DNA of 64,000 nucleotides from Pseudomonas pergaminensis (lineage in GTDB: Bacteria > Pseudomonadota > Gammaproteobacteria > Pseudomonadales > Pseudomonadaceae), in contig NZ_CP078013.2 in assembly GCF_024112395.2 (NCBI RefSeq), positions 1,860,001 to 1,924,000 of the forward strand. Reading direction: 5' to 3'. A model generated the notes under the pieces. It ran no database searches. It was not told where the DNA came from and was given only the letters and a program-made list of their open reading frames with translations. Position 1 is the stretch's first letter. The number at the start of each line of letters is the position of its first letter. Below are positions 22,689 to 30,302 of this stretch, piece after piece. A program made the position numbers and the translations under genes.

Positions 22689-24281
22689 TCAGGCTACCTT
22701 CGCTATTTTTTGATGGGCGACTTGCAGGATATTGGCAACCGTCCAGTACAGCACCATTCCAGAAGGGAAGGAGTAAAACAGCAGGAAAAAAAACAGTCCC
22801 ATCAGTCCGGTAGTGAGGCTTTGGCGCAGCGATGATGTTCCTTCGGGAGAGACTGTTGGATTTAGCTTTATGCTCAGTATCGTCGTAAGAGACATCAGCA
22901 CGGGTAGTAAGTTGAAATAAGAGCCAAATAGAGGCAGGTCTACGCCCAGTGAAAATAACTGATCGGGCTCAGCCAATGTTTTCATCCATAGAAAAGAAGC
23001 GTCTCTTAACTCAAATGTCTGCCCCAGTAAATGGTAAAGAGAAATAAATACAGGCACTTGGATCAGCACGATCAAAAGTGGTTTCAATCCTGCCAAGGGG
23101 CTGACGTTATGCTGTTCGTACAGTTGAAGAATTCTTTCACTTTGCTCCCCCCCTTTGTAATTCTTGCGAATGTCTTGCAGTTCAGGCCGGAGGCGCTCCT
23201 GAATGGCCGCGAACTTCTTCTGCGCCAGAATCGCGTTCTTGGCAATTGGGAAAACTGCTAAGCGTACGAGTGCTGCCAGCAGGATAATCGCAATGCCCCA
23301 GCTGCCGACTATTTGCTGAATGAAGTGCAGTAGATGCATGATGGCCAAGCTCAACCATCGCATCCAATCCCACAATCCGGAAAACAGTAATCCGTCTAGA
23401 TCGGGTGTTTGAGCGGTAAGCGCCGAGTACGCTTTGCCGCCTCCAAATACCGACCATTGATAGGATTGCACGGATTGGCTTCCCGGCTCCCCAATAGGTA
23501 GAAGAATGCTCACGGAGGTTTGGAATGAGGCATGCTCCGCCTCTACGTCCGACGTTTGCGGAATGCTGGCATGCCAGGTTGCGCGCTTCGTGAGATCGTT
23601 GGAGGGCGCCATAATCAGGGCTAGGTAACGGCTTTGAAGGCCTACCCAGCTCCAATGGCTCGCTTTATTAGATACGTATCCGTTTGGGAAGTCGGTATCG
23701 TTTAACCGAAGTGTTCCAGTGCCCTCTGCGTCGCGATAAACCAATTCAGTGAACGAATAAATACTCTGCCCCATTCCTAGGCCTTTGGCGGGAGTTTCTC
23801 CTATGCCGGGTCCGACTTGGAGGGTCAGGTGATTGGCCGGGTTTTTTTTCAGGCTCTTGAGGTCAAGGTCGAGCGCGAACTCGACACGCCATTGGTTTTC
23901 CAGCAGGCGCCACGTCTTCCTGATGCTGAAGGGTAAATCAGAACTCTCCAGGCCAAGTACTATGACGTCTGGTTGTTGTTCCACTACCTTCCATCCGCCA
24001 GCGAGTTGCTGCCATTCGCTCAACGGCCGGCCATCAAGCTCTCCACTCAGCAAGAACAACTCTCCCTTAGGGGCTGCCATGTCTTGGGCGTGACTGGATG
24101 CACCGTGCAGCTGTGGAAGTAACCAATGCTGGACGGCACCTGTTAATAAGTTGAAGTCCAACTGCATATTTGTATTTGAAAGCGAGGGGGACGGCTGGTC
24201 TGTTGCCTGCGCCACTTGAGTAAGCAATACCAGAAAGCAGCAAAGCCAATAGTGTTGAATAACTTTTATAAGTGATGGCAT
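22689..24281 (-). CDS. YidC-like membrane insertase paralogue
   Basis: 530 residues from the ATG at 24281, chosen because the N-terminus then forms a signal-like hydrophobic segment ending LLTQVAQA; an in-frame ATG 81 bases upstream is possible. The periplasmic beta-sandwich occupies about 35-300 and the conserved insertase core about 320-525. WGIAIILLAALVRLAVFPI keeps the groove Arg, followed by helical-hairpin residues RPELQDIRKNYKGGEQSERI and the last TMs with FPSGMVLYWTVANI. Housekeeping yidC normally sits beside rnpA/mnmE; this copy inside an O-antigen locus is accessory. It probably inserts or assembles membrane partners of this operon (inference). Confidence 0.85.
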   Translation of the reverse strand: MPSLIKVIQHYWLCCFLVLLTQVAQATDQPSPSLSNTNMQLDFNLLTGAVQHWLLPQLHGASSHAQDMAAPKGELFLLSGELDGRPLSEWQQLAGGWKVVEQQPDVIVLGLESSDLPFSIRKTWRLLENQWRVEFALDLDLKSLKKNPANHLTLQVGPGIGETPAKGLGMGQSIYSFTELVYRDAEGTGTLRLNDTDFPNGYVSNKASHWSWVGLQSRYLALIMAPSNDLTKRATWHASIPQTSDVEAEHASFQTSVSILLPIGEPGSQSVQSYQWSVFGGGKAYSALTAQTPDLDGLLFSGLWDWMRWLSLAIMHLLHFIQQIVGSWGIAIILLAALVRLAVFPIAKNAILAQKKFAAIQERLRPELQDIRKNYKGGEQSERILQLYEQHNVSPLAGLKPLLIVLIQVPVFISLYHLLGQTFELRDASFLWMKTLAEPDQLFSLGVDLPLFGSYFNLLPVLMSLTTILSIKLNPTVSPEGTSSLRQSLTTGLMGLFFFLLFYSFPSGMVLYWTVANILQVAHQKIAKVA

Positions 24282-24396
24282 AAGAGTGACTTTTGACTGC
24301 GTTGGGCGGGAGGAGGCTTTAGTTCGCAGGCGAGTTTGTGCCCGCAAGCCCCCGGCGCTCATGATTGCGACGGGTGACTTGTGGATATCAATTAAC

Positions 24397-24624
24397 TTAT
24401 TTTTTCTCGGTGTCAGTTTCTTTTTTCATGACGTCTTTGCGCAAACCGAGCATGCGCAGTAATCGGTGCCAGTATAGTTTCATGACCATCGCGATCGCCG
24501 CCAATGCGCCCAGAATGCCTTGCAGCATCGCGCTGCCAGTACCTGGGTCCAAGTAGGCGAATGCATTGATTGGCAAGATCACCAAACATAGCAATGCGAC
24601 GATTGAGAAGTTTGATCTTTTCAT
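24397..24624 (-). CDS. Small YLDPGTGS membrane protein
   Basis: 75 residues: a signal-like segment (about 5-23, ending NAFA), the motif YLDPGTGSAMLQG at 24-36, a second hydrophobic helix and a charged, Lys-rich cytoplasmic tail. Short proteins with YLDPGTGS are known to me beside alkaline-phosphatase-superfamily and polysaccharide genes in several phyla, without an assigned function. It lies 16 bp after the TagF-like gene and 115 bp before the YidC-like gene. It could be a partner subunit of the membrane transferase at the head of this operon. Confidence 0.7.
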   Translation of the reverse strand: MKRSNFSIVALLCLVILPINAFAYLDPGTGSAMLQGILGALAAIAMVMKLYWHRLLRMLGLRKDVMKKETDTEKK

Positions 24625-24640
24625 GAACTACACCCCATCA

Positions 24641-25786
24641 TTATTTAATTAAGGAAACCAAATAAGCAGCGGCTGTTTCGCCACTTTGCCCTACGTTATA
24701 AACCCAGCCTCGACGTCTATCGCTCGCCGTTTCTTGCCATTTTTTTGAATCAGCAGCCATGGCGCACGCGATGCCCCCCAGTTCTGCCAACTCATCCGTT
24801 GGGACCACGATGCCTAGTTGCCTGCGTGCTTGCACTTCAATCGGTTCAATACCGATTGCTGGGTACTCTGAGTTCAGTATTTTGCGTGGAACATCTACAA
24901 ATATGACCGGGCGCTCCAGCCCCAACGAAAACTCCAAGGCCGCACCGGACCAGTCGCTGAGCATGATATCCGAATCGAGCAGAGAGGTGGTGGCATCGCT
25001 ATCCTCATCCAGGCGAAATCGCGGTTCATGCTGATAATGTGCGACGATTTCATCAAGTTTTGCCGGCGCCAGTTTGCGGGTGCGAGGATGGGGGCGTAGT
25101 ACAACCTTCAAGCCTGCATCGATCAGTGGCTTGATTGCATCCAGTCCGTGACGCTCAATAAGGCCATTTTCGCCCCATGTCGGCGCAACCAGCACCTGGA
25201 AGGGTGCTCCGTAACGCTCGGGAGGGCCTTGGCGGCCGCTCTCTAGGATCATATCCAGGCGTCCGTAACCGTGCTTTACAAGCACTTTTCGGGGCAGATC
25301 GAGCAGCTTCTCCCTAGCTCTGGTTTCTTCAATATGGTGAGGACCCACGCATAGGATTGAATCAAAATGATCAAATGCGGCTGGCCGATAAATCATATGG
25401 GTGCTGACGATCGAGTGATGCAAGTATGCATAATGGACCGAAAATGGCGATCGCTTGATATGAAAACTCTGCAAATCCGGCATTGTCATCAACAGCACAT
25501 CTGTGTCCAAAGTGGCAAAGAACAGTGTTCGCATGCTGCCCTCGCCAATGTAGAACGCGCGCATTCCCGGCAGCGGGTTTTCCAGGAGTGGATCGTTTTC
25601 GGCTGACGTTACATACAGAATCGGAGTGCTATGACTCGCTTGGAGTGCGTTATAAATAGACTCGAAGTAGGTCCAGTATCCGCGTCCTTCGGAGTAGAAC
25701 ACCAATGTGCGTTCTTCGCGTGGAACACGTTTGAAAGCTTGTAAGCCTTGCCACTCCCGAAACATTTTGCCCAATGCAGTGAACAT
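24641..25786 (-). CDS. TagB/TagF-like CDP-alcohol phosphotransferase
   Basis: 381 residues resembling the CDP-glycerol glycerophosphotransferase family. It shows a GT-B-like C-terminal half with VVLRPHPRTRK (family His), SDIMLSDWSGAALEFSLG (the SD-S motif) and RPVIFVDVP. These enzymes move a phospho-alcohol from a CDP donor to a glycan at the inner face of the membrane, releasing CMP. No glycerol-3-phosphate cytidylyltransferase (TagD) is present in the window, whereas the two upstream genes should make a CDP-amidate. I therefore infer that it may transfer a phosphoramidyl group. The gene is 2 bp after the cytidylyltransferase gene. Confidence 0.7.
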   Translation of the reverse strand: MFTALGKMFREWQGLQAFKRVPREERTLVFYSEGRGYWTYFESIYNALQASHSTPILYVTSAENDPLLENPLPGMRAFYIGEGSMRTLFFATLDTDVLLMTMPDLQSFHIKRSPFSVHYAYLHHSIVSTHMIYRPAAFDHFDSILCVGPHHIEETRAREKLLDLPRKVLVKHGYGRLDMILESGRQGPPERYGAPFQVLVAPTWGENGLIERHGLDAIKPLIDAGLKVVLRPHPRTRKLAPAKLDEIVAHYQHEPRFRLDEDSDATTSLLDSDIMLSDWSGAALEFSLGLERPVIFVDVPRKILNSEYPAIGIEPIEVQARRQLGIVVPTDELAELGGIACAMAADSKKWQETASDRRRGWVYNVGQSGETAAAYLVSLIK

Positions 25787-25788
25787 GC

Positions 25789-26568
25789 TCAGTCCCTAAG
25801 CTGGATAAATGTGCTAAGGCGTCCGCTGAGATGTAGGCCATGATATTGATTCAGGTCTTCAACGGTATCGACCTCCAGCCAACCGTTCTCCGTGAATGCA
25901 GCCCGGGCAGTCCACCCTGTATCAATGAGATGCTGCAGAAACGTTGTCATATACATGTTGTCGAAATCCTTGCCGTCTCGCAGAACCGTGCGGTCTAGGT
26001 TGTGCCAGGCATTTCTAAATGCTTTTACGCAATTGCCCTTCACTTTGATCAAGCCCATGTACTGTCCTTGGACGTCACTATAGCTCGTCGGTTTTTTGCC
26101 TAGCTCGGTGATGCAGTTATGACTATTGAGCTTTAGGGTTTCGGCATCAGATAGAGGGTTTTCCATGCGGATCTCCCAATATCGGCGCCACTCTCGATCC
26201 ACTGAAATGGCGAGCGGAGCGTCGGTCGCCAGCAGGCTTTCAAGCACCGACAGCTCATAGACGATATCGCCGTAGGCAATCAGCAGATCTTCCCCGTCAA
26301 CCATCCAGTCCTGCGCGCAAAAAAGGGTGGAGACCATATTCGTAGTGGCAAAGTGGGGGTTGTGGAGTACTTCGACGCCTTGACCTTCGAGGCAGTCAGC
26401 ACGATATCCGCCAACGAGCGCAATTTCAGTCAAGCCCGCAGCTCTTAACACCTCCAGTTGGCGATGCAGCAGAGGGCGACCGTTCAACTCGACGAGGCAC
26501 TTGGGCCTATCATCGGTAAAAGGGCGTAATCTAGTGCCTTGACCTGCCGCCAGAATAATTACACGCAT
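25789..26568 (-). CDS. Nucleotidyltransferase, candidate CTP:phosphoglutamine cytidylyltransferase
   Basis: 259 residues. It has the complete nucleotidyltransferase signature IILAAGQGTRLRPFTDDRPK with Lys at PKCLVELNG, a metal-binding Asp in IAYGDIVYE and the closing segment WLEVDTVEDLNQY. The architecture and neighbours match C. jejuni Cj1416, which joins CTP and phosphoglutamine to gamma-glutamyl-CDP-amidate. It overlaps the hydrolase gene by 10 bp and is followed 2 bp later by the TagF-like gene. A sugar-1-phosphate or phosphocholine cytidylyltransferase would look similar; context decides. Confidence 0.75.
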   Translation of the reverse strand: MRVIILAAGQGTRLRPFTDDRPKCLVELNGRPLLHRQLEVLRAAGLTEIALVGGYRADCLEGQGVEVLHNPHFATTNMVSTLFCAQDWMVDGEDLLIAYGDIVYELSVLESLLATDAPLAISVDREWRRYWEIRMENPLSDAETLKLNSHNCITELGKKPTSYSDVQGQYMGLIKVKGNCVKAFRNAWHNLDRTVLRDGKDFDNMYMTTFLQHLIDTGWTARAAFTENGWLEVDTVEDLNQYHGLHLSGRLSTFIQLRD

Positions 26569-27206
26569 GGTGTGTCCTTACTGAAGAAGAGCTGGCGAAT
26601 TAGTTTCGCATCACGAGTCGGATTAGCGGAAGGTCTCTCCGGATGCCACATAATGGCTGTCCAGGGGAGCTGAGTGTGAATAAATGCCTCGATGGAGCCA
26701 TCATGTGCCCAAGCTTGAGCAAGCAAGTTCTCTGCCAGGTCTTCTGGTTGAATTCCCCAAGTATGGAAGCTGTTCACCTCTCGATACTCTCCCATTAACG
26801 GGGTCTGGTCTGACACGAATATGGCGTGAGCGCCGTTAGCATGGCCGGAAAGGCGCGTGAGGCTACCGCCCAGAAAATGATTAAGCATCTGCATCCCACG
26901 ACAAACTGCCAATACAGGTAGGCTCATTGCCATGGCTTTGGATAAAAGTGTGGTCTCGGTCTTATCGCGTTCCGGTGAGGCGTTTGCTGCGCCGGGAAGG
27001 TGTGTGAGATCGTTTCCGCCGCTTAATACAAGGCCGGCAATATTTTGGCGCTCGAACCATCCATCTACCGAAGACATCCCATTAGGCACCGGCACCAGAT
27101 CGATACCCAGTTCTTCCATGAGGGTCGTCCAGCGCTGATCGAGACAGTCACGTTGTTCGGCGTACCCAGGGATTCGTTCAACACGTTGTGTGATTGCAAC
27201 ACGCAT
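26559..27206 (-). CDS. Class I amidotransferase-fold hydrolase, candidate gamma-glutamyl-CDP-amidate hydrolase
   Basis: 215 residues from the ATG at 27206, which shares a base with the stop of the upstream kinase gene (TAATG). It is a peptidase C26-type triad enzyme: Cys102 in LAVCRGMQMLNHFLGG and H188/E190 in MWHPERP; the oxyanion segment is VLSGGNDLTH. Cj1417 of C. jejuni, of this family, cuts glutamate from gamma-glutamyl-CDP-amidate to give cytidine diphosphoramidate. The N-terminus MRVAITQRVERIPGYAEQRD and the order next to kinase and cytidylyltransferase fit this role better than PuuD-type gamma-Glu-GABA hydrolysis. Confidence 0.78.
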   Translation of the reverse strand: MRVAITQRVERIPGYAEQRDCLDQRWTTLMEELGIDLVPVPNGMSSVDGWFERQNIAGLVLSGGNDLTHLPGAANASPERDKTETTLLSKAMAMSLPVLAVCRGMQMLNHFLGGSLTRLSGHANGAHAIFVSDQTPLMGEYREVNSFHTWGIQPEDLAENLLAQAWAHDGSIEAFIHTQLPWTAIMWHPERPSANPTRDAKLIRQLFFSKDTPCV

Positions 27207-30200
27207 TACCGGATCACCCGAATCATGCGATTGCCTGCATCCAGTTCGAGGCTGTGTGCGGCGGCCAGGGTGCGATACTGTGTCTCGCCAACCCCTAGTG
27301 CGGCGGGTAGGCCAAACTCCGCCGCGCGGATGGCCATGTGCGAGTTTGCACCACCATACATGGTAATCAGCCCCGCAATCTGTCGACCAAATACCCAATC
27401 ATAACCGGGGTCTGCCTGTGGAATCATCGCGATTTTGCCGGTAAGGTCTTGCTCATCTGTGCCTTGGCTCAGATCCACGCAAATGCCGCTTACTATGCCC
27501 GCGCCAACGAAGTTGGGTTGTGTCGCCGGATACAGGAATACGTTGAAGTCCTCAGCGGAGCACAGCAAGGGCGGTAGCTCTATCACCTGTATTTGCTCAT
27601 GTTCTGCCCTGCCTCTATCGGCTTTTGCGCGTATGAACTGACTGAGCTGTTCAGGGGGAAGTGTTGTATTTCTCAACCCCATGAGCGTGTGGATGTCCAT
27701 GTAGGCTAGCTCTTCGCGTGAAATTCCCAGCGGCTCTGCCCAGCTTACAAGCGTATCAAGCGCTAGCGAAAGATTGCGTGTGAACGCAAACTTGGCGTAT
27801 TCGCGTCCTTCGATGGCTTCTCTTAAAAAAGTCTCCAGCTCTTCGCTACTACAGACAATGCCCTGTTCGTTCAGGGCGTTAGTCAATCGGTGCCGTGCCT
27901 GATGCCATAGTTGGCCGTCAACCCTGGGCGTCGAAGGTTGCGATACCGCACTCTCGACGATAGGTGTCAGGTAGCGCTCGGGGTCTTCCCGATAGCTCAG
28001 TGAGTTGATGTCATAGGTGCCCGGGCGCAGGTGACCGTACTTCTGTACAAAGTCTTCATTACGCATCTCGCCTTTGGAGCAGCTCAAGGCATCATGGGTC
28101 AATTCGTGGCTGACGGTCCGAATGGAGCCCAGGAAATCGTCCATTTCGGCCTCGGTCAAGACACGGGTACTTACAGCGGAGCGCAGGAACGTAACGGCGA
28201 TAAAAGCACTGCGCGCCAAATGCGCAAATGGCAGGGCGCCGTACCGACGGCAGTCGTGCAACAGTGTCCAGACTTGCTCTAGGGGGGGGATGGTGGGCGA
28301 GGCAAGATGAGCGAAGCGGCGTTCAAGCGCATCTATAGTGGTACGATCCTGGTGACTGCGCGTAAGTGCGTTCTGGCTTATGTCCCTCAGGGCGGCGCGG
28401 AGTTGCTCGATCTCGCTGTCAGTAAACCCTCCGTGCGTGGTCAGGCGTTGATGCCAACGGTCAAAGTCCAGAGCAAAGCAGGTCGGAACAACATCAAACT
28501 CTACCTTGTCGTGAAGATGGGGTTGGCGCTTCAGCGAAGACAGATAAAAGTCAACTAGGCGGCCGGCCAGTGCATCATCAAGGCACTTGGGAACAAATGA
28601 GTTAAAGCTCGCGCGGATATCAACGTAAGGGTGGCCAGCGAAACTGATCAATAGTGGTTGGGGGCGCACATCACGGTATCCGTACTCGGCGCGCTGAGTA
28701 GCCCATGTCTCATCCATGATCAGATATTGGTAAAGGCTGGCAGACAGAAGGTTTGGCTTGGTACCAATAATTTCAGCGGGATTCCAGTCCGGCATGATCC
28801 CGAACAGGCCCCTTTTCCCCACGACGAACGGTGCTGGTTGCTGCAACTGGTTGAAAAGCTCGCGGGCATCATCCAAGCGCTTCAAGATATCTTGGTCATT
28901 GCCGTCCCATTTGGAATGGTCGACTGCTATTGGGCGGACTTGCAGAATGTGAAGTCCAGCATCTGCGGTGATCGCAAACTCGATGTCCAGAGAGTCATAG
29001 CTCAGCAAGGATTCAATTTCCCGCAGTGCAGGGAGCAGGCCTCGCAAATGTTCTGGGATGTTAGGGCTGTGCGCGACAGCATCACGCCTCATCAGCAGTG
29101 TCTTGTGATCCTGGCTCGACCCACTGGTAATTGATTCGGTACTGCCGCTGGTGTCATCGTAGTTAACAATGTAGTAGGGGGCGCCGCTGCTCAAGCTGCG
29201 AGTAAACACGACACCGCTTGCGAGCACCTGTTCCAGCATGGGTTGAACCAGCACCTGATTGTCAGGGTTTGCATCGCTGTAAGAGGAAATAACATGTTCT
29301 ATCGCCTCTTTCAGGCGTATCGAGTCACGGCCATCGATATTTAACAGGCTGGTGTAGGCGCCAGCATTGGAGTTGACAAATCCGTCCTCGGAAAGCGCAC
29401 TGCTGCGGATAACCAAATATCGATCCGGAAACTCATGTTGGATAGTACCTGTCAGTGAGTCCGCGATTTTCCACCATTGAGCTACCGTGAAACTGACCTG
29501 ATCTTCAATTCGACTCAGTTTGACCATTCTGCGCAGGCGGCGAAGCGTCTGCGCTTTAGTACCCAATACAAAATGCGCCAGATCCTGAGGCTCATTGAGT
29601 TCGGCCCAGTCGCCTTGAACGTCAACCGCTTGTACGTTCATGCCTTGGCAGCGTAACGCCTCGACGAGGTCAGAAAGGTGGCCCTTTTGGAAGCGCTGCT
29701 GCAAGTCAATTTTGGACGCTTGTAGGTATTGGACTGCTCGCGGGCCGAAATGCACGCATCCGACGAATTCCGCCGAGGCGGTACTGGACGGGATGTCAGG
29801 TCCGAGTCTTGTGATTGTGTGTCCGAAAAGACAGACTTTCTCGCTGCGATCCAGGTCCGAACGCGTACGACCAGCGTATCGGGTGCGCCAATGGCTGTCG
29901 ACTGCAACACTGATATCGGCCTGCGACTCGACCATGGTATCAATCAGGCTGCGACGAAACAGGATGTCGGAGTAGGAAACCAGGCTCTTGGTTTTATCTG
30001 TCAGGTCAACTTGCAGAAATGAATAGGCAGATTGAGTTTCCTGCCAGTCCGTGTTGATCCAATAGTTGAAGTCCGGGTATCGCTCCTTGATCGAGTCGAC
30101 CTTATAGCCACCCACAAAATGAACATCCGACGAACGTGACGTCGTGGCGTGGAGCAGCCAGTCGATCACGCGTGTGTGGCCCGAGGCGTTGCGCAAGGCA

Positions 30201-30259
30201 GCGTGCTCGTCGCCTTGGAAAGGCCTTCCTGCCCCGAGAAAAATTACGGCTGACTGCAT
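27206..30259 (-). CDS. Fusion of nucleotidyltransferase-like domain and glutamine kinase (PEP-synthase-like)
   Basis: 1017 residues. Residues 1-235 form a sugar-nucleotidyltransferase fold whose signature is degenerate (FLGAGRPFQGDEHAALR instead of LAAGxGxRL), though SYSDILF and WAELNEPQDL remain. Residues about 250-450 are a PEP/pyruvate-binding ATP-grasp: VIRSSALSED at 283, VLVQPMLEQV at 336, LDIEFA...LHILQVRPI ending near 444. A linker with YGHLRPGTYDINSLS (741-755) follows. The C-terminal swivel domain carries the phosphocarrier His974 in YGGANSHMAIRAAEFGLPAA. This domain order and length (about 770 residues after the fused part) match Cj1418, which phosphorylates the glutamine amide using ATP, giving AMP and Pi. 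No PEP-binding TIM barrel of PEP synthase is present. A run of eight G on the plus strand (28282-28289) lies in the coding region. Confidence 0.78.
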   Translation of the reverse strand: MQSAVIFLGAGRPFQGDEHAALRNASGHTRVIDWLLHATTSRSSDVHFVGGYKVDSIKERYPDFNYWINTDWQETQSAYSFLQVDLTDKTKSLVSYSDILFRRSLIDTMVESQADISVAVDSHWRTRYAGRTRSDLDRSEKVCLFGHTITRLGPDIPSSTASAEFVGCVHFGPRAVQYLQASKIDLQQRFQKGHLSDLVEALRCQGMNVQAVDVQGDWAELNEPQDLAHFVLGTKAQTLRRLRRMVKLSRIEDQVSFTVAQWWKIADSLTGTIQHEFPDRYLVIRSSALSEDGFVNSNAGAYTSLLNIDGRDSIRLKEAIEHVISSYSDANPDNQVLVQPMLEQVLASGVVFTRSLSSGAPYYIVNYDDTSGSTESITSGSSQDHKTLLMRRDAVAHSPNIPEHLRGLLPALREIESLLSYDSLDIEFAITADAGLHILQVRPIAVDHSKWDGNDQDILKRLDDARELFNQLQQPAPFVVGKRGLFGIMPDWNPAEIIGTKPNLLSASLYQYLIMDETWATQRAEYGYRDVRPQPLLISFAGHPYVDIRASFNSFVPKCLDDALAGRLVDFYLSSLKRQPHLHDKVEFDVVPTCFALDFDRWHQRLTTHGGFTDSEIEQLRAALRDISQNALTRSHQDRTTIDALERRFAHLASPTIPPLEQVWTLLHDCRRYGALPFAHLARSAFIAVTFLRSAVSTRVLTEAEMDDFLGSIRTVSHELTHDALSCSKGEMRNEDFVQKYGHLRPGTYDINSLSYREDPERYLTPIVESAVSQPSTPRVDGQLWHQARHRLTNALNEQGIVCSSEELETFLREAIEGREYAKFAFTRNLSLALDTLVSWAEPLGISREELAYMDIHTLMGLRNTTLPPEQLSQFIRAKADRGRAEHEQIQVIELPPLLCSAEDFNVFLYPATQPNFVGAGIVSGICVDLSQGTDEQDLTGKIAMIPQADPGYDWVFGRQIAGLITMYGGANSHMAIRAAEFGLPAALGVGETQYRTLAAAHSLELDAGNRMIRVIR

Positions 30260-30302
30260 GACTACCTTCTCGTTCTATCCATGACGCACTATAAACATTG
30301 TG

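Noticed and set aside
24641..25786. Teichoic-acid-like glycerol phosphate polymer synthesis
   Set aside because: Only a TagB/TagF-like gene is present; no TagD, TagA or TagO-type partners were found in the window, so a CDP-amidate donor is preferred, though not proven.
27206..30259. Phosphonate biosynthesis (PEP mutase) for the PEP-synthase-like gene
   Set aside because: The protein has an ATP-grasp and swivel His domain, not the PEP mutase TIM barrel, and no phosphonopyruvate decarboxylase is nearby.
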